64,000 nucleotides of DNA from Lolium rigidum. Lineage: Eukaryota > Streptophyta > Magnoliopsida > Poales > Poaceae. The notes below the pieces were generated by a model, which made no database searches, was not told where the DNA came from, and saw only the letters and a program-made list of their open reading frames with translations. Below, piece after piece: positions 22,501 through 33,422 of this stretch. Position numbers and translations under genes: made by a program. Positions within the stretch are counted from its first letter, which is position 1. Each line of letters opens with the position of its first letter. Location: contig NC_061509.1 in the NCBI RefSeq assembly GCF_022539505.1, positions 208,530,254 through 208,594,253 on the forward strand, read 5' to 3'.

Positions 22501-25122
22501 TAAAATTACTGAGCCCATCTTAATGGCTATAAAGAAAGCACTTCTTGGGAGATAACCCATGATTTTATTTTGCTACTGTTTTGTTGTGTCTTGGAAGTTG
22601 TTACTACTGTACTAACCTTTCCTTATCTTTATTTTATTGCATTGTTGTACCAAGGAAAGTCTTTGATAGTAAAGTTGATACTAGATTTGGATTTCTGCGC
22701 AGGAACAGATTTTTAGCTGTCACGAATTTGAGTAGATCTCTCTGTAGGAGACTCTAAAAATTCTCTCAAAATTCATGCGTGTTCCTCAAATATGTACGCA
22801 ACTTTCATTCAATTTGAGCTTCTTCATCTGAGCATGTCAAGTGCCTCAAAAAAATTCGTCTTTACGGACTGTTCTGTTTTGACAGATTCTGCCTTTTATT
22901 TCATATTGCCTCTTTTACTGTGTTGAATGGATTTCTTTGTTCCATTAACTTTCAGTAGTTTTGGGTAATTTCCAGAAGTGTTAAGAATGATTGTGTCCTC
23001 TCTGAACATGTGAATTTTTGATTATGCACTAACCCTCTAATGAGATTGTTTTGAGTTTGGTGTGGAGGAAGTTTTCAAGGGTCAAGAGAGGAGGATGATA
23101 TAATGTGATCAAGAAGAGTGAAAAGTCTAAGCTTGGGGATGCCCCCGTGGTTCATCCCTCGCATATTTCAAGAAGACTCAAGCATCTAAGCTTGGGGATG
23201 CCCAAGGCATCCCCTTCTTCATCAACAACTTATCGAGGTCACCTCTAGTGAAACTATATTTTTATTCCGTCACATCTTATGTGCTTTACTTGGAGCGTCC
23301 GTGTGCTTTTATTTTTGTTTGTGTTTGAATAAATTCGGATCCTAGCAATCCATGTGTGGGAGAGAGACACGCTCCGCTTTTTCATCTGAACACTTGTGTT
23401 CTTAGTTTTACTTTTAATGTTCATGGCTAAAGTTAAAAGCTGCTGCATTTATTGCTATTTGGTTGGAAACAGAAAATGCTTCATGTGGTAATTGGTATAT
23501 TGTCTTGAATAATTTGATACTTGGCAATTGTTTTGAGTTCTCAAATAGATCATGTTTAAGCTCTTGCATCATGTAGTTTAAACCTATTAATGAAGAACTA
23601 CCATAGAGCTTGTTGAAATTTGGTTTGCATGATCGGTCTCTCTAAAGTCTAGATATTTTTTGGTAGAAGTGTTTGAACAACAAGGAAGACAGTGTAGAGT
23701 CTTATAATGCTTGCAATATGTTCTTATGTAAATTTTGTTGTACCGGTTCATACTTGTGTTTGCTTCAAACAACCTTGCTAGCCAAAGCCTTGTACTAAGA
23801 GGGAATGCTTCTCGTGCATCCAAAACCTTGAGCCAAAACTTATGCCATTTGTGTCCACCATATCTACCTACTATGTGGTATTTCTCTGCCATTCCAAAGT
23901 AAATTGCTTGCATGCTACCTTTAAAATTTCATTCCTTGTCTTTGCAATACATAGCTCATGGGAAAGTAGCCTAAAAAACTATTGTGGTGATGAATGTGTC
24001 GCTTATGTATCTTATTTCTTATAAGTTGCTTGTTGAGCGGTAACCATGTTTCTGGGGACGCCATCAACTGTGACACCTTTGTTGAATATCATGTGAGTTG
24101 CTATGCATGTTCGTCTTGTCTGAAGTAAGGGTGATTTATCATGATTAAATGGTTTGAGTATGCATATTGTTAGAGAAGAACATTGGGCCGCCAACCAAAG
24201 CCATGTATCATGGTGGAAGTTTCAGCTTGGACATTAATCCTCAATCTCTTATGAGTATATTATCTGTTGTTGAATGCTTAAGCATTAAAGAGGAGTCCAT
24301 TATCTGTTTTCTATGTTGTCCCGGTATGGATGTCCTTAAGTTGAGATCTATCAAAGACGAGAAATCAAATACGATCTATCTCCTTGGACCTCTGTACAGG
24401 TGACATAGAGGTACCCCTTTGTGACACTTGGTTGAAACATATGTAATGCAATGATAATCCATGTAAATCCGAGCTAATTAGGACAAGGTGCGAGCACTAT
24501 TGGTATTCGATGCATGAGGCTTGCAACTTATAGGAGGTTTTATGCATAACACATATGAATTATTACTACCGTTGACAAAATTGTTTCCATGTTTTCAAAA
24601 TAAAAAGCTCTAGCACATGATTAATCCCCTGCTTCCTCTGCGAAGAGCCTTTCTTTTACTTTATGTTGAGTCAGTTGACCTACTTCTTTCTATCTTAGAA
24701 GCAAACACTTGTGTCTACTGTGTGCATTGATTCTTACATACTTGCTTATTTGCATTCATCATATTACTTTGTGTTGACAATTATCCATGAGATATACATG
24801 TTGAAGTTGAAAGCAACTGCTGAAACTTATATCTTCCTTTGTGTTGTTTCAAAACCTTCTATTAAGAATCTATTGCTTTATGAGTTAACTCTTATGCAAG
24901 ACTTGTTGATGCTTGTCTTGAAAGTACTATTCATAAAAAGTCTTTGCTATATGATTCAGTTGTTTAGTCATTATCTTTACCATTGCTTTGAATCACTTCA
25001 TTCATCTCATATGCTTTACAATAGTATTGATCAAGATTATGATAGCAGCATGTGACTTCAGAAATTATCCTTGTTATCGTTTACCTACTCGAGGGCGAGT
25101 AGGAACTAAGCTTGGGGATGCT
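22501..25122 (+). other. Non-coding interior of outer Athila-like element
   Basis: Homologous along most of its length to 18325-20810, including the two CTAAGCTTGGGGATGCCC repeats and the GGGCGAGTAGGAACTAAGCT stretch before the LTR. It carries extra sequence around 24000-24560 that the inner copy lacks. No gene recognised. Confidence 0.65.
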
Positions 25123-26601
25123 TGATACGTCTCCAACGTATCTATAATTTCTTATGTTCCATGCTAGTTTTATGACAATACCTACATGTTTTATTCATAC
25201 TTTATATCGTTTTGATGCATTTTCCGGAACTAACCTATTAACGAGATGCCAAGGTGCCAGTTCCTGTTTCTGCTGTTTTTGGTTCCAGAAAAGTTGTTCG
25301 GGCAACATTCTCGGAATTCTACGAAACAAAAGCCAAACCTCCTATTTTACCGAGATGGACCAGGAACACCGAAGGAGAGACGGAGAGGAGGACCAGGGCC
25401 TCCAGACCACAAGGCGGCGCGGCCAAGGAGGGGGCGCGCCCATGTGTGGTGTGGGCCCCCCAGGCACCCCTTGCGCCGCCTCTTCGCCTATAAAATCCCT
25501 CGCGACGTAAAAACCCTACATCAATCAATCATACTCCATAAAGACTCCAGGGGCGCCGCCGCCATCACGAAACTTTGTTTCGGGGGACAGAATCTCTGTT
25601 CCGGTACGCCGCCGGGACGGGGAAGTGCCCCCGGAAGTCATCTCCATCGACACCACCGCCATCTTCATCGCCGCTGCTGTCTCCCATGATGAGGAGGGAG
25701 TAGTTCTCCCCCGAGGCTGAGGGCTCTACCGGTAGCTATGTGGTTCATCTCTCTCTCCCATGTGATCTTTATGTGATCATGAGCTTTGTATCATTATTAA
25801 TCTATGTGCTACTCTAGTGATGTTATTAAAGTAGTCTATTCCTCCTCCATGATGTAAAGGTGACGAGTGTGTGCATCATGTAGTACTTGGCGTAGGTTAT
25901 GATTGTAATCTCTTGTAGATTATGAAGTTAACTATTACTATGATAGTATTGATGTGATTTATTCCCCCTTTCATAGCTATTGGTGACAAGTGTGTATGCT
26001 ATGTTAGTACTCGGTCTAAATTGCAACGGTCTATTATGCACTCTAGAGGTTACTTTAATATGAACTCCGAACGTTGTGGAGCTTGTTTACTCCGGCTTGA
26101 GGTGTGCTTTTATAGCCCTACACAATGAATGATGTTTGTTATCCAACAAGAGAGTGTTTGAAAGTAGCACAAGTGAAGAGAAGTTATTTATTTATGTGAT
26201 CATTGTTGAGAGTGTCCACTAGTGAAAGTATGATCCCTAGGCCTTGTTTCCAAGCATTGAAACCCCGTTTCCAACAAGTTCTGCTACATGTTTGCTTGCT
26301 GCCATTTTTATTTCAAATTACAATTACTACTTACAATCATCCATATTACTTGTATTTCACTATCTCTTCGCCGAACTAGTGCACCTATACATCTGACAAG
26401 TGTATTAGGTGTGTTGGGGACATAAGAGACTTCATGTATCTTAATTGCAGGGTTGCTTGAGAGGGATATCTTTGACCTCTACCTCCCTGAGTTCGATAAA
26501 CCTTGGGTGATTCACTTAAGGGAAACTTGCTGCTGTTCTACAAACCTCTGCTCTTGGAGGTCCAACACTGTCTACAGGAATAGAAGCGCGAGTAGACATC
26601 A
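25123..26601 (+). repeat. 3' LTR, outer Athila-like element (1479 bp)
   Basis: It begins TGATACGTCTCCAACGTATC and ends GTAGACATCA. It diverges markedly from the inner LTRs in the GC-rich U3 portion and has a consensus TATAAAAT at 25489-25496 where the inner LTRs have TATTTAAG. Confidence 0.85.
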
Positions 26602-27359
26602 GTAACCACTAGCTTATTTAAGGGAAACGACGCAACAACACCTACGTCCATCTCTCGCACATTCCACAGGACATGGGCGGGCATAGTATGTTGACAACGG
26701 GCATTCAAAGTAAAAAAAAAAAGATGAACACTACTACTCTTAATCTCTTTGTCAAGATGTTATCATGAAAATTCTAGTACAACTGCAACCTACATCATCG
26801 GATCGACTGAAATGTCTAATGAGTTTTCAGATTCTAGAACCCTACCATAAAGAAAATTTTGCCTCTCGCAGCCTCGTTGCACCCTGCGGAGTGCTGACGG
26901 TGTCGCCGCACTAGCCGTCTCCATTGAAACCTGCAGCCCCACGCCTGTCGAAGGATCGCCCTGTCGACGATGACATGCTGCCCTCGATGCACCAAAAGCC
27001 ACAACTGAATCAATTCCTAGTCGCTAGAGCCTGAAGTCTGGAGTGAGCTAGAACCAGGAGGCTACACAGGCACTACATGGCAAATAGCTGGTTTTGGGCT
27101 ATAAACTTGTTGAGTAGAAGGACCATAAATATGGCTAGATTCCTTGTGCTAGGTCGGGCTGAATATTGCCTGCTTTTTTGTAACCGAAAACAATGGGTAT
27201 TCAGCTGAATACTATTGAATATGCTTGTGCCCCCCATGCCACATGAGAGCCACCAGCAACAACATCACCATTACCCACCACCTAGAGTGCTCCGTCGACG
27301 AAATCCCCAACTCCATGATGCCAATCACCGCGGAGGCGAACCCTAACCCAGACAATGAC
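26602..27359. other. Unassigned DNA
   Basis: No gene or element recognised. Two GC-rich patches (26870-27010 and 27240-27350) look like eroded gene or transposon fragments, but open frames are short and lack domain signatures. Confidence 0.35.
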
Positions 27360-27458
27360 CTCCCTCCGATTCATATTAATTGACTCTAATATGGATGTAT
27401 CTAGAAATAAAATGTATCTAGATACATCCATATTAAAGTCAATTAATATGAATCGGAG
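27360..27458 (+). mobile_element. Stowaway MITE (99 bp)
   Basis: Nearly perfect inverted repeats: CTCCCTCCGATTCATATTAA at the left, and TTAATATGAATCGGAG at the right. The whole element can fold into a hairpin. TA follows on the right; the left flank is AC, so the usual TA duplication is damaged. Confidence 0.85.
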
Positions 27459-27589
27459 TAGTACTACTATTGTGCATAAGAGGAGGTAAGGCCTCCTATC
27501 CACCGTCGTCTCCGGGCAGCGAGGCCATCCAAGAAAGGTAGAAAAGCTGCTGGGCACAGCAGCCGAGTCTCAACTAGAAGGGGGAGGAA

Positions 27590-28285
27590 ACGGGCACACA
27601 TGAACGAAATGATGCGAGACTGTGGAAAAAAGGTGAATGATCTATCCTGCATCTGCATGCACCACCAATCTCCCAATCTTTTATTCTGTGGATATACGAA
27701 GGGTCCAGTTCCTTCTCGTGCTTTTAAACGGCATCCTATACTTGGATTCAAAACAGAGAGGGGCCACTCTACAGCCTATGCTTAGCTGGGTACACTGGTC
27801 GTACTTGCTCTCGCCTGGCCAGGTGCTAGCTAATTAATCACCGTACGTTCTGGTTTCATCTGACTTGCGGCTTCTGTTCATTTCATGCCAAATAAAACAA
27901 AGTTTTCTTGTTCATTACTGTACAGTATATAGTTCTCCTATACTCCATCGATCCATGTCATGATTACCATCTAATTGAAGCGTTTCGTGAGGTAGAAGCA
28001 ATTCCTTTTTTCGTAAGCAAAGTAAGGAAAGCAATCATGACCAGAATGTACACCGATGGATGAAACTGTACAAAAATGTGTTTAGAACGCGTACAGGGAA
28101 CTTGCAGTCGAAATGAGGGGTTTCGTGAGCTGCTACTAGAAGCGATTCTGTTACATGAGCAAAGCAAGGAAACAGTTTGCATGTGATACTGGTACACATG
28201 TTCACTGCCAGTGATATTCCACCCGTTTTGCTTGGACGTTTCCGCAACCATTTGTTTATCTTTCGAAAACAGTTTGATGAGCGTG
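27590..28285 (+). repeat. Segment 'a', right copy of inverted duplication
   Basis: Aligns with the reverse complement of 130-975. The position matching the left copy's TATATATA reads CATCCTATACTTGG, so the TATA box is weakened or lost. Downstream shared anchors include AAAGCAATCATGACCAGA, GAAGCGATTCTGTT and GTTTTGCTTGGACGTTTC. No conserved ORF. Confidence 0.75.
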
Positions 28286-29064
28286 TATACACACACTGCG
28301 TTATCTCGATCCCTCCACACACATTCCATGGCGAAATCTCGAACTTCTGATTAAGTGGGGGACGCTTCCAATAATAGGCGTGACATAATAATTGGTATAT
28401 GGGGCCATCCGGCCATGCCCTCTTGAAACCATCCGCTAATGGACAAACCATCACACGTCAAGACCGATCTCGTTATGCAATGTGAAGAACTTACGTTTTG
28501 GTTTCGCGCCAGAACCCCTTGGCTGTGGCTGGAGTCGATGGAGCAGGCGTGCGGGTCCTGTGAAGCCGACGGAGCCGACTTGCCTCTGCACCGTACGTGC
28601 ATTATCATTCCGCCTCCATCATCATCCGTCCAAATCACCAGATTAGGACGGTAACCGAGAAAACGTACGTGCAAACTAGTGGATTACCGGTGGCGTGCCG
28701 CGCTTGGGCCTCGGGGCGGTATACGACGACTCGCGACGAAGCCGAAAGCGTAGAGAAGTCACATGCTGTGCGTGTATCGCACCAAGCAGCTTTGTACCGA
28801 TGGTGCCGATCTTTTTCCACGGATCCCTTAAGCATGGCCGGCACGACCCGACTGAGAACCAGATTAGCACGGCCGTGAGACTGACGGGTCGATCACGGCG
28901 CGCGATGGCAACCCTCCTCAGTTCCCATTACCCGTAGAGTTATACCATACGACATCTCGTCACGCTTTGCATGCCTAGAAAATAATCATTGCTGTATCAG
29001 TGCAAAAAAAAAAATCATTGATGTACAATACCTAGACTTCTCGTCAAACTCTATTAACTTTGAC
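28286..29064. other. Unassigned low-copy DNA
   Basis: GC-rich in 28430-28920 with overlapping open frames up to about 107 codons on both strands. None has a recognisable domain, and no homologous stretch exists near the left copy. Confidence 0.3.
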
Positions 29065-29066
29065 TA

Positions 29067-29500
29067 CTCCGTCCATACTGGTTTACAAGGCTATTACGTA
29101 TTTCGAGAAATAAATTTAACTACTAATTTGATCAACAAAATATAAAGTACATTGGAATTTCAATGGTAGAATTTTTGTGACATATTACCTTCATTTCAAA
29201 GCTTAAGGTTTATATTATTTTTTAAAAGTCAAACTTTGCTTTTACCAAACATGTAAAATAGAAAATTAATATCATTAAGTAGATAATAAAATATATTTTC
29301 ATATGACATCTACAAAATATTATATTTGTTGATAGATTGTTCTAAAAGTTTAGTCAAATTTTACTTGGTTAAACTTTTCAAAATTAATATAAGCCTTAAG
29401 CTTTGGATGGAGGTAGTATACTTATATCTTGTTGACCAAATTTGTAGTCAAACTTCTTTCTCGAAATACGTAATTGCCATGTAAATCAGTATGGAGGGAG
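29067..29500 (+). mobile_element. Outer Stowaway-like MITE, split by another MITE
   Basis: The left end CTCCGTCCATACTGGTTTAC and right end GTAAATCAGTATGGAGGGAG are inverted repeats, with TA on both sides (29065-29066, 29501-29502). The two halves match again inside (TATTACGTATTTCGAGAAA and TTTCTCGAAATACGTAAT). A second MITE is inserted near the middle. Confidence 0.85.
29188..29413 (+). mobile_element. Inner Stowaway-like MITE nested in the outer one (226 bp)
   Basis: Ends CCTTCATTTCAAAGCTTAAG and CTTAAGCTTTGGATGGAGG are inverted repeats flanked by TA duplications (29186-29187 and 29414-29415). Stem arms continue as GGTTTATATTA and TAATATAAGCC. Confidence 0.85.
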
Positions 29501-29588
29501 TAATTTATTAGGAAAAAATAGCATCACTTATGACACCAAATTACTATGGCTAAACACATGTTGATATGTAGTTCAATAATATAGTATA

Positions 29589-29797
29589 CCTACATCTCGG
29601 TTTATAGGCTCTACGCGTATTCTAGATCGTAAATTTGAACAACATAATACAACAAATATATTATTACAATATATATATCATTAGAAAATTTAGAAGTTCT
29701 ACTTTTTAATGGTATAATTGTATATTGTATAATTTATGTTATGTTGGTCAAATGGAGAAACTAGGATGCACGTAGGCCCTCTAAACCGTGACGAAGG
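29589..29797 (+). mobile_element. Stowaway-like MITE (209 bp)
   Basis: Ends CCTACATCTCGGTTTATAGG and CTCTAAACCGTGACGAAGG are imperfect inverted repeats, flanked by TA (29587-29588 and 29798-29799). A further fragment of the GGACGGAGGGAGTA type lies near 29893-29908. Confidence 0.75.
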
Positions 29798-29974
29798 TAG
29801 TAGTTGCATGTCACATGTGTTGTTATTTTTAGAAAATCTAATCAACTTTAAAAATGTTTAACTTCTAAAGAACGAAAATGTATAATTATTTGCGGACGGA
29901 GGGAGTAGGATGATATTATCACTAACATTGAGTTGTGATTGCCTATCCGATTGTCGACATGAGAAGATGACGTA

Positions 29975-30390
29975 CGATCGAAGAAGGCCCAAGGGACAGA
30001 ACCTGACCTGAAAGCTGCAGCGTCGTCCTGCATGCGCGCGTCTCCATCAATCATCAACAGGAAACGCTGAAGCACGACAGCGAAGGACCGGCGTGCTCAA
30101 TATCGCCGGAGCCGTAGCCAGCCATCCCAGATTCCAGGCTCCAGTCATGCCAGTATGAAATGGGAGGCGAGCACGACAGCGTACGGCGGCAGAACAGCGC
30201 GGCCGCGGGACGCCGGCCGGGAGCCCGGGACGTCCCCCATCCGTCGGCGCTGCAGCAGTCCGGTCGCGCAACCGAGAAACGTAGTAGCCAACATTCCTAC
30301 CTGACGTATCGAACAGCTCCGGGTCCGGGATCGATAGCAACGGCGCTTGCGCCAGATCGGCCCCGCCGCGTGCGTTTGCTACGGCCTCCA
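29975..30390 (+). repeat. Segment 'b', right copy of inverted duplication
   Basis: Aligns with the reverse complement of 1595-2010. Here 'b' follows 'a' on the plus strand, whereas in the left copy (minus strand) 'b' precedes 'a'; the order is therefore permuted and not a simple inverted repeat. Confidence 0.65.
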
Positions 30391-31486
30391 GGTTCAGGTT
30401 GAGCCCAGGGCGGCACAGCTGTGGTGTGCTTGCAGCTCAGCGCCTAGCCGATGCACGCGTACATTCTGCCCGTACACGTCGCGCAGTTTCCGGGTAAAAT
30501 TGGCAATGGTAGTACGTAGGTGTCTAGGTGAAAGTGGAGTATGAGATTGTCTGGTTAATTATAAACCATGCATAGTATATTTTGGAGTGGCTCATCTCTG
30601 ACCTTATCCTTGAATAGACGCCATGTAACATGTAACGTAAGGCATCTATATAGCGGTCTCACACAAATTAAATATTAAGAGAGTCTGCTTTGGTTTGTTT
30701 AGGCTGGGTTAAGGTATTTTTTATGTGTATCCGTACTGCTATTAGATTAGAGCACGCGTTGTCGGGGAGATCGAATGTAATTGGTATATTCGTGATATTA
30801 ATATATTCCATTTATCAAAGAAAAATGTTCATTTGAGTTGAAGGCAGCCCCAGAAGTTCGATACAAAATAATTTGTTTTCGACCACCATCATAGACGACG
30901 TTGTGAAGGCTTTCCGCGTGCGCTGGCCTTTGATTTCGAGCGCGCATGCCTGGCCGCTTTCCTGCCATGACTGTTGTTATAAGAGGGTGTCGTGGCCGGG
31001 GGAAGGGCAAACCCAAAGAAACCCCACAACATCCATGACCAATCGCAACACTACGTGCGCGAGGATTAGCCAGATGGCGCGCACCACGATGTTGACACCG
31101 CGGCGATCGACATCTAGGAGACGTTCATGGCGGAGGAGACCGCCGCGTACACCACCACTGAATCCCACGAGGAACGGTTCAGGTCATACATCGAGGTGAT
31201 GGGGGAAGAGGTCAATGCAACGACGCTCGAGACTTTGTAGGAGGCGAACCAGGGGCGGGAGAGGTGGGAGACAATCGAGACGGAGCCTACGACGATGACT
31301 CAGCAGAACACTTGAACGGCCCGCGTTGCTATCCGCAGTGAAACATTTGCAGTCCAAAATTAGGGTTAAAATGGATCGACGTGGACAAAATATTTCGTTT
31401 GCATTGTTTCTCTGGGCTGGAGTTTTCGTATGCTCTGTCCAAGCAGACAAAAACGAACAGCCGCTAACCCATTAGAGATACCTTTA
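30391..31486. other. Unassigned DNA, possible LINE tail
   Basis: No gene recognised. The stretch ending near 30820 (GGTATATTCGTGATATTAAT, then ATTCCATTTATCAAAGAAAA) resembles a LINE 3' end. The GC-rich block 30990-31310 has no intact frame. Confidence 0.3.
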
Positions 31487-32836
31487 GAGTATCTCTAGCA
31501 GAGCCTGTAAAAACGCGAACCGAAAACCCGGAGTTCATATCTGTTTTTCAGTTTTGGTTACGGGCTTTGTTCTGCGTCAGTCATTTTCCGAACACGTAAA
31601 GGCAGGGTTTTTCATAAAATTCATATGCAACACATACAACAATCTATCATAATTAATCAAATAATCATCCAAATTATTACAACACATAAACAATAGTCTG
31701 AACCAAATTATTACAACAGTTTTGAAAAAATTGAACAAATGAAAAATGTCTCAACCAAATTACAACAACTCTCGGAAAATTGGACAAATGAATACATGTT
31801 TGAACAATGATACATGTGAGAAAAAAATGAATGGAATGGTAGGATCAAAGGCGACGGCCATGTCGCTGCCAGTGGTGCATCTTCAGATCATAGACGAGCT
31901 AGGCATGGGTACTGGCATTCTTAATTTGCCGATGAGTTTTAAGGAAAGCTTCAATGCAATCCGGATTGCGTTGAGGTTCCACTCGGGTGCCAACATTGTC
32001 ATAGAAGTAGGGCAAGCTCAACTCTCTTTCATCCTCGATGATTATGTTGTGAAGAATCACACAACATGTCATGATATTGACAAGGGTTTTCTTGTCCCAA
32101 AATCGGGCAGGGCCACGAACAATGGCAAACCTTGCTTGCAAAACACCAAAAGCTCTCTCAATGTCCTTGCGAGCTGCTTCTTGAGCTTTGGCAAATTCAG
32201 CTTCATTTCTATCTTGGGAATCCTTGACAGACTTAACAAAAGTTACCCAATCCGGATAGATGTCATCGGTTAGGTAATATCCCATTGTGTACTCATTGTT
32301 CATGACCTTGTAGTTGCAAGTGGACGCTTCCCCATTTGCTAATTTGGCAAACAAAGGATACCTTTGCAACACGTTGATATGATTGAGTGTCCCTGGCAAA
32401 CCAAAAAAACAGTGCCAAATCCACAAATCTTGTGATGCAACGGACTCAAGTACAATGGTTGCATCTTTGCTCTTGCCACAGTACTGTCCATGTCATGCCT
32501 TTGGATAATTCTTCCATGTCCAATGCATACAATCAAGACTACCAAGAATGTCTGGCCAACCTCTTTTCTCATTTATCTCCATCAAACGTTTGGTGTCATC
32601 CTCATTGGGAGCTCGGAGATATGTTGGCCCAAACAACTTGATAATCACGCGAGCAAACCTGCGGACCGACTCCGATGTAGTATCTTCGCCAATTCGAAGA
32701 TACTCGTCGGTGTAATCCGTAGGGATGCCATACGCAATGACCCTCATGGTAGCAGAGATCTTTTGGAACGCGCTGAAACCCATCACCCCGACGGTATTCC
32801 TACGTTGCTTGAAGTAATTCGAATTGGCTTCGCAGG
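31487..32836 (-). mobile_element. PIF/Harbinger-type DNA transposon, left part
   Basis: The left terminus GAGTATCTCTAGCAGAGCC is preceded by TTA, the usual three-base Harbinger target (31484-31486). The transposase gene reads on the minus strand. The element is cut at 32836 by the Tat gypsy LTR, so its other end and the start of the gene lie elsewhere, probably beyond the window. Confidence 0.8.
31899..32836 (-). pseudogene. PIF/Harbinger transposase (plant transposon DDE nuclease), broken
   Basis: The frame is open from the LTR insertion point at 32836, where it must have continued. One frameshift near 32490 and another near 32430 break it before the stop at 31899. Acidic catalytic candidates are all visible: GSLDCMHW, then YYLTDDIYPDW, then KDIERAFGVLQARF. 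The closing CCVILHNIIIEDE stretch is typical of the DDE_Tnp_4/Plant_tran family. The enzyme cuts and pastes its element at TTA/TAA targets, normally with a separate Myb-like partner, not seen here. The N-terminus is missing. Confidence 0.88.
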
Positions 32837-33379
32837 TGACGTGGGTATTACCCTTCGGGTAACTGTTATTGCCCTATCCTGTACGGCCCAACTGGAGGCC
32901 CATGAAGACACCCGATGGCAAGGTGGGCCACTACGTCGGTGCCGAAGAAGATTCCTTGAAGAACAAGGCGAAGGGATGAAGAATACAAGGAAAGTCTAGA
33001 ACTAGGGTCCTTTGTAACCTAGTCGTACCCGGATAGATCTCTCGAGACCTGGCTCCCTATATAAGGGCCAGGAGAGGGGCTGCCGAGGGACACAATCAAT
33101 CTCAGCAATTCTAGCCACCGTAAGTCCAGAGCTAGGTCCTCGTAGTACTTAGCCTCTCGACGAGATCACAGCCGAAATCTTCGGCACCCCATTGTAACCC
33201 GATATTTTCACAATCAAGATCAAACAGGCAGGACGTAAGGGTTTTACCTCATCGAGGGCCCCGAACCTGGGTAAATCGCTTTCCCCGCTTGTTTGATAAC
33301 CAATGTCTCGTGTCAGCCTACAAGATTCCATCTACCCTAAGCCCCTAACAGAGGGCATTGCCGAGGAGTACCCTCGACA
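32837..33379 (+). repeat. 5' LTR of Tat element (543 bp)
   Basis: It begins TGACGTGGGTATTACCCTTC and ends TACCCTCGACA. TATA box TATATAAG at 33059-33066. Confidence 0.85.
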
Positions 33380-33381
33380 AT

Positions 33382-33399
33382 TGGCGCCGTCTGTGGGAA
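33382..33399 (+). other. Primer-binding site, Tat type
   Basis: TGGCGCCGTCTGTGGGAA begins two bases after the LTR end. This type is described for Tat-lineage elements as matching a tRNA-Asp 3' end. Confidence 0.75.
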
Positions 33400-33422
33400 C
33401 CCTGTTGGCACAAGATCCGGCC

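Larger units (their letters stand above)
15479..26601 (+). mobile_element. Outer Athila-like non-autonomous gypsy element, 5' end missing
   Basis: Visible parts are an interior ORF fragment (15486-15933), the rest of the interior (22296-25122) and the 3' LTR (25123-26601). They are separated by a complete younger element of the same family at 15934-22290. The left end is lost to the minus-strand gypsy insertion. No gag or pol domain is present. The family's primer-binding site (seen in the inner copy) is the TGGCGCCGTTGCC type used by Athila elements. The base after the LTR begins GTAAC; the matching left target duplication is not in view. Confidence 0.75.

Noticed and set aside
20811..26601. 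Pairing LTRs 20811-22290 and 25123-26601 as one element
   Set aside because: The GCATC duplication brackets 15934-22290, and the split ORF joins 15933 to 22296, so the 20811 LTR belongs with 15934.
27360..27458. Possible rho-type or hairpin terminator or miRNA precursor
   Set aside because: The perfect inverted repeat is explained by a Stowaway MITE; a small-RNA role is possible but not shown.
28439..28937. Overlapping frames up to about 93 codons in GC-rich DNA
   Set aside because: Frames on both strands, no domain, no splice-supported structure; not called as a gene.
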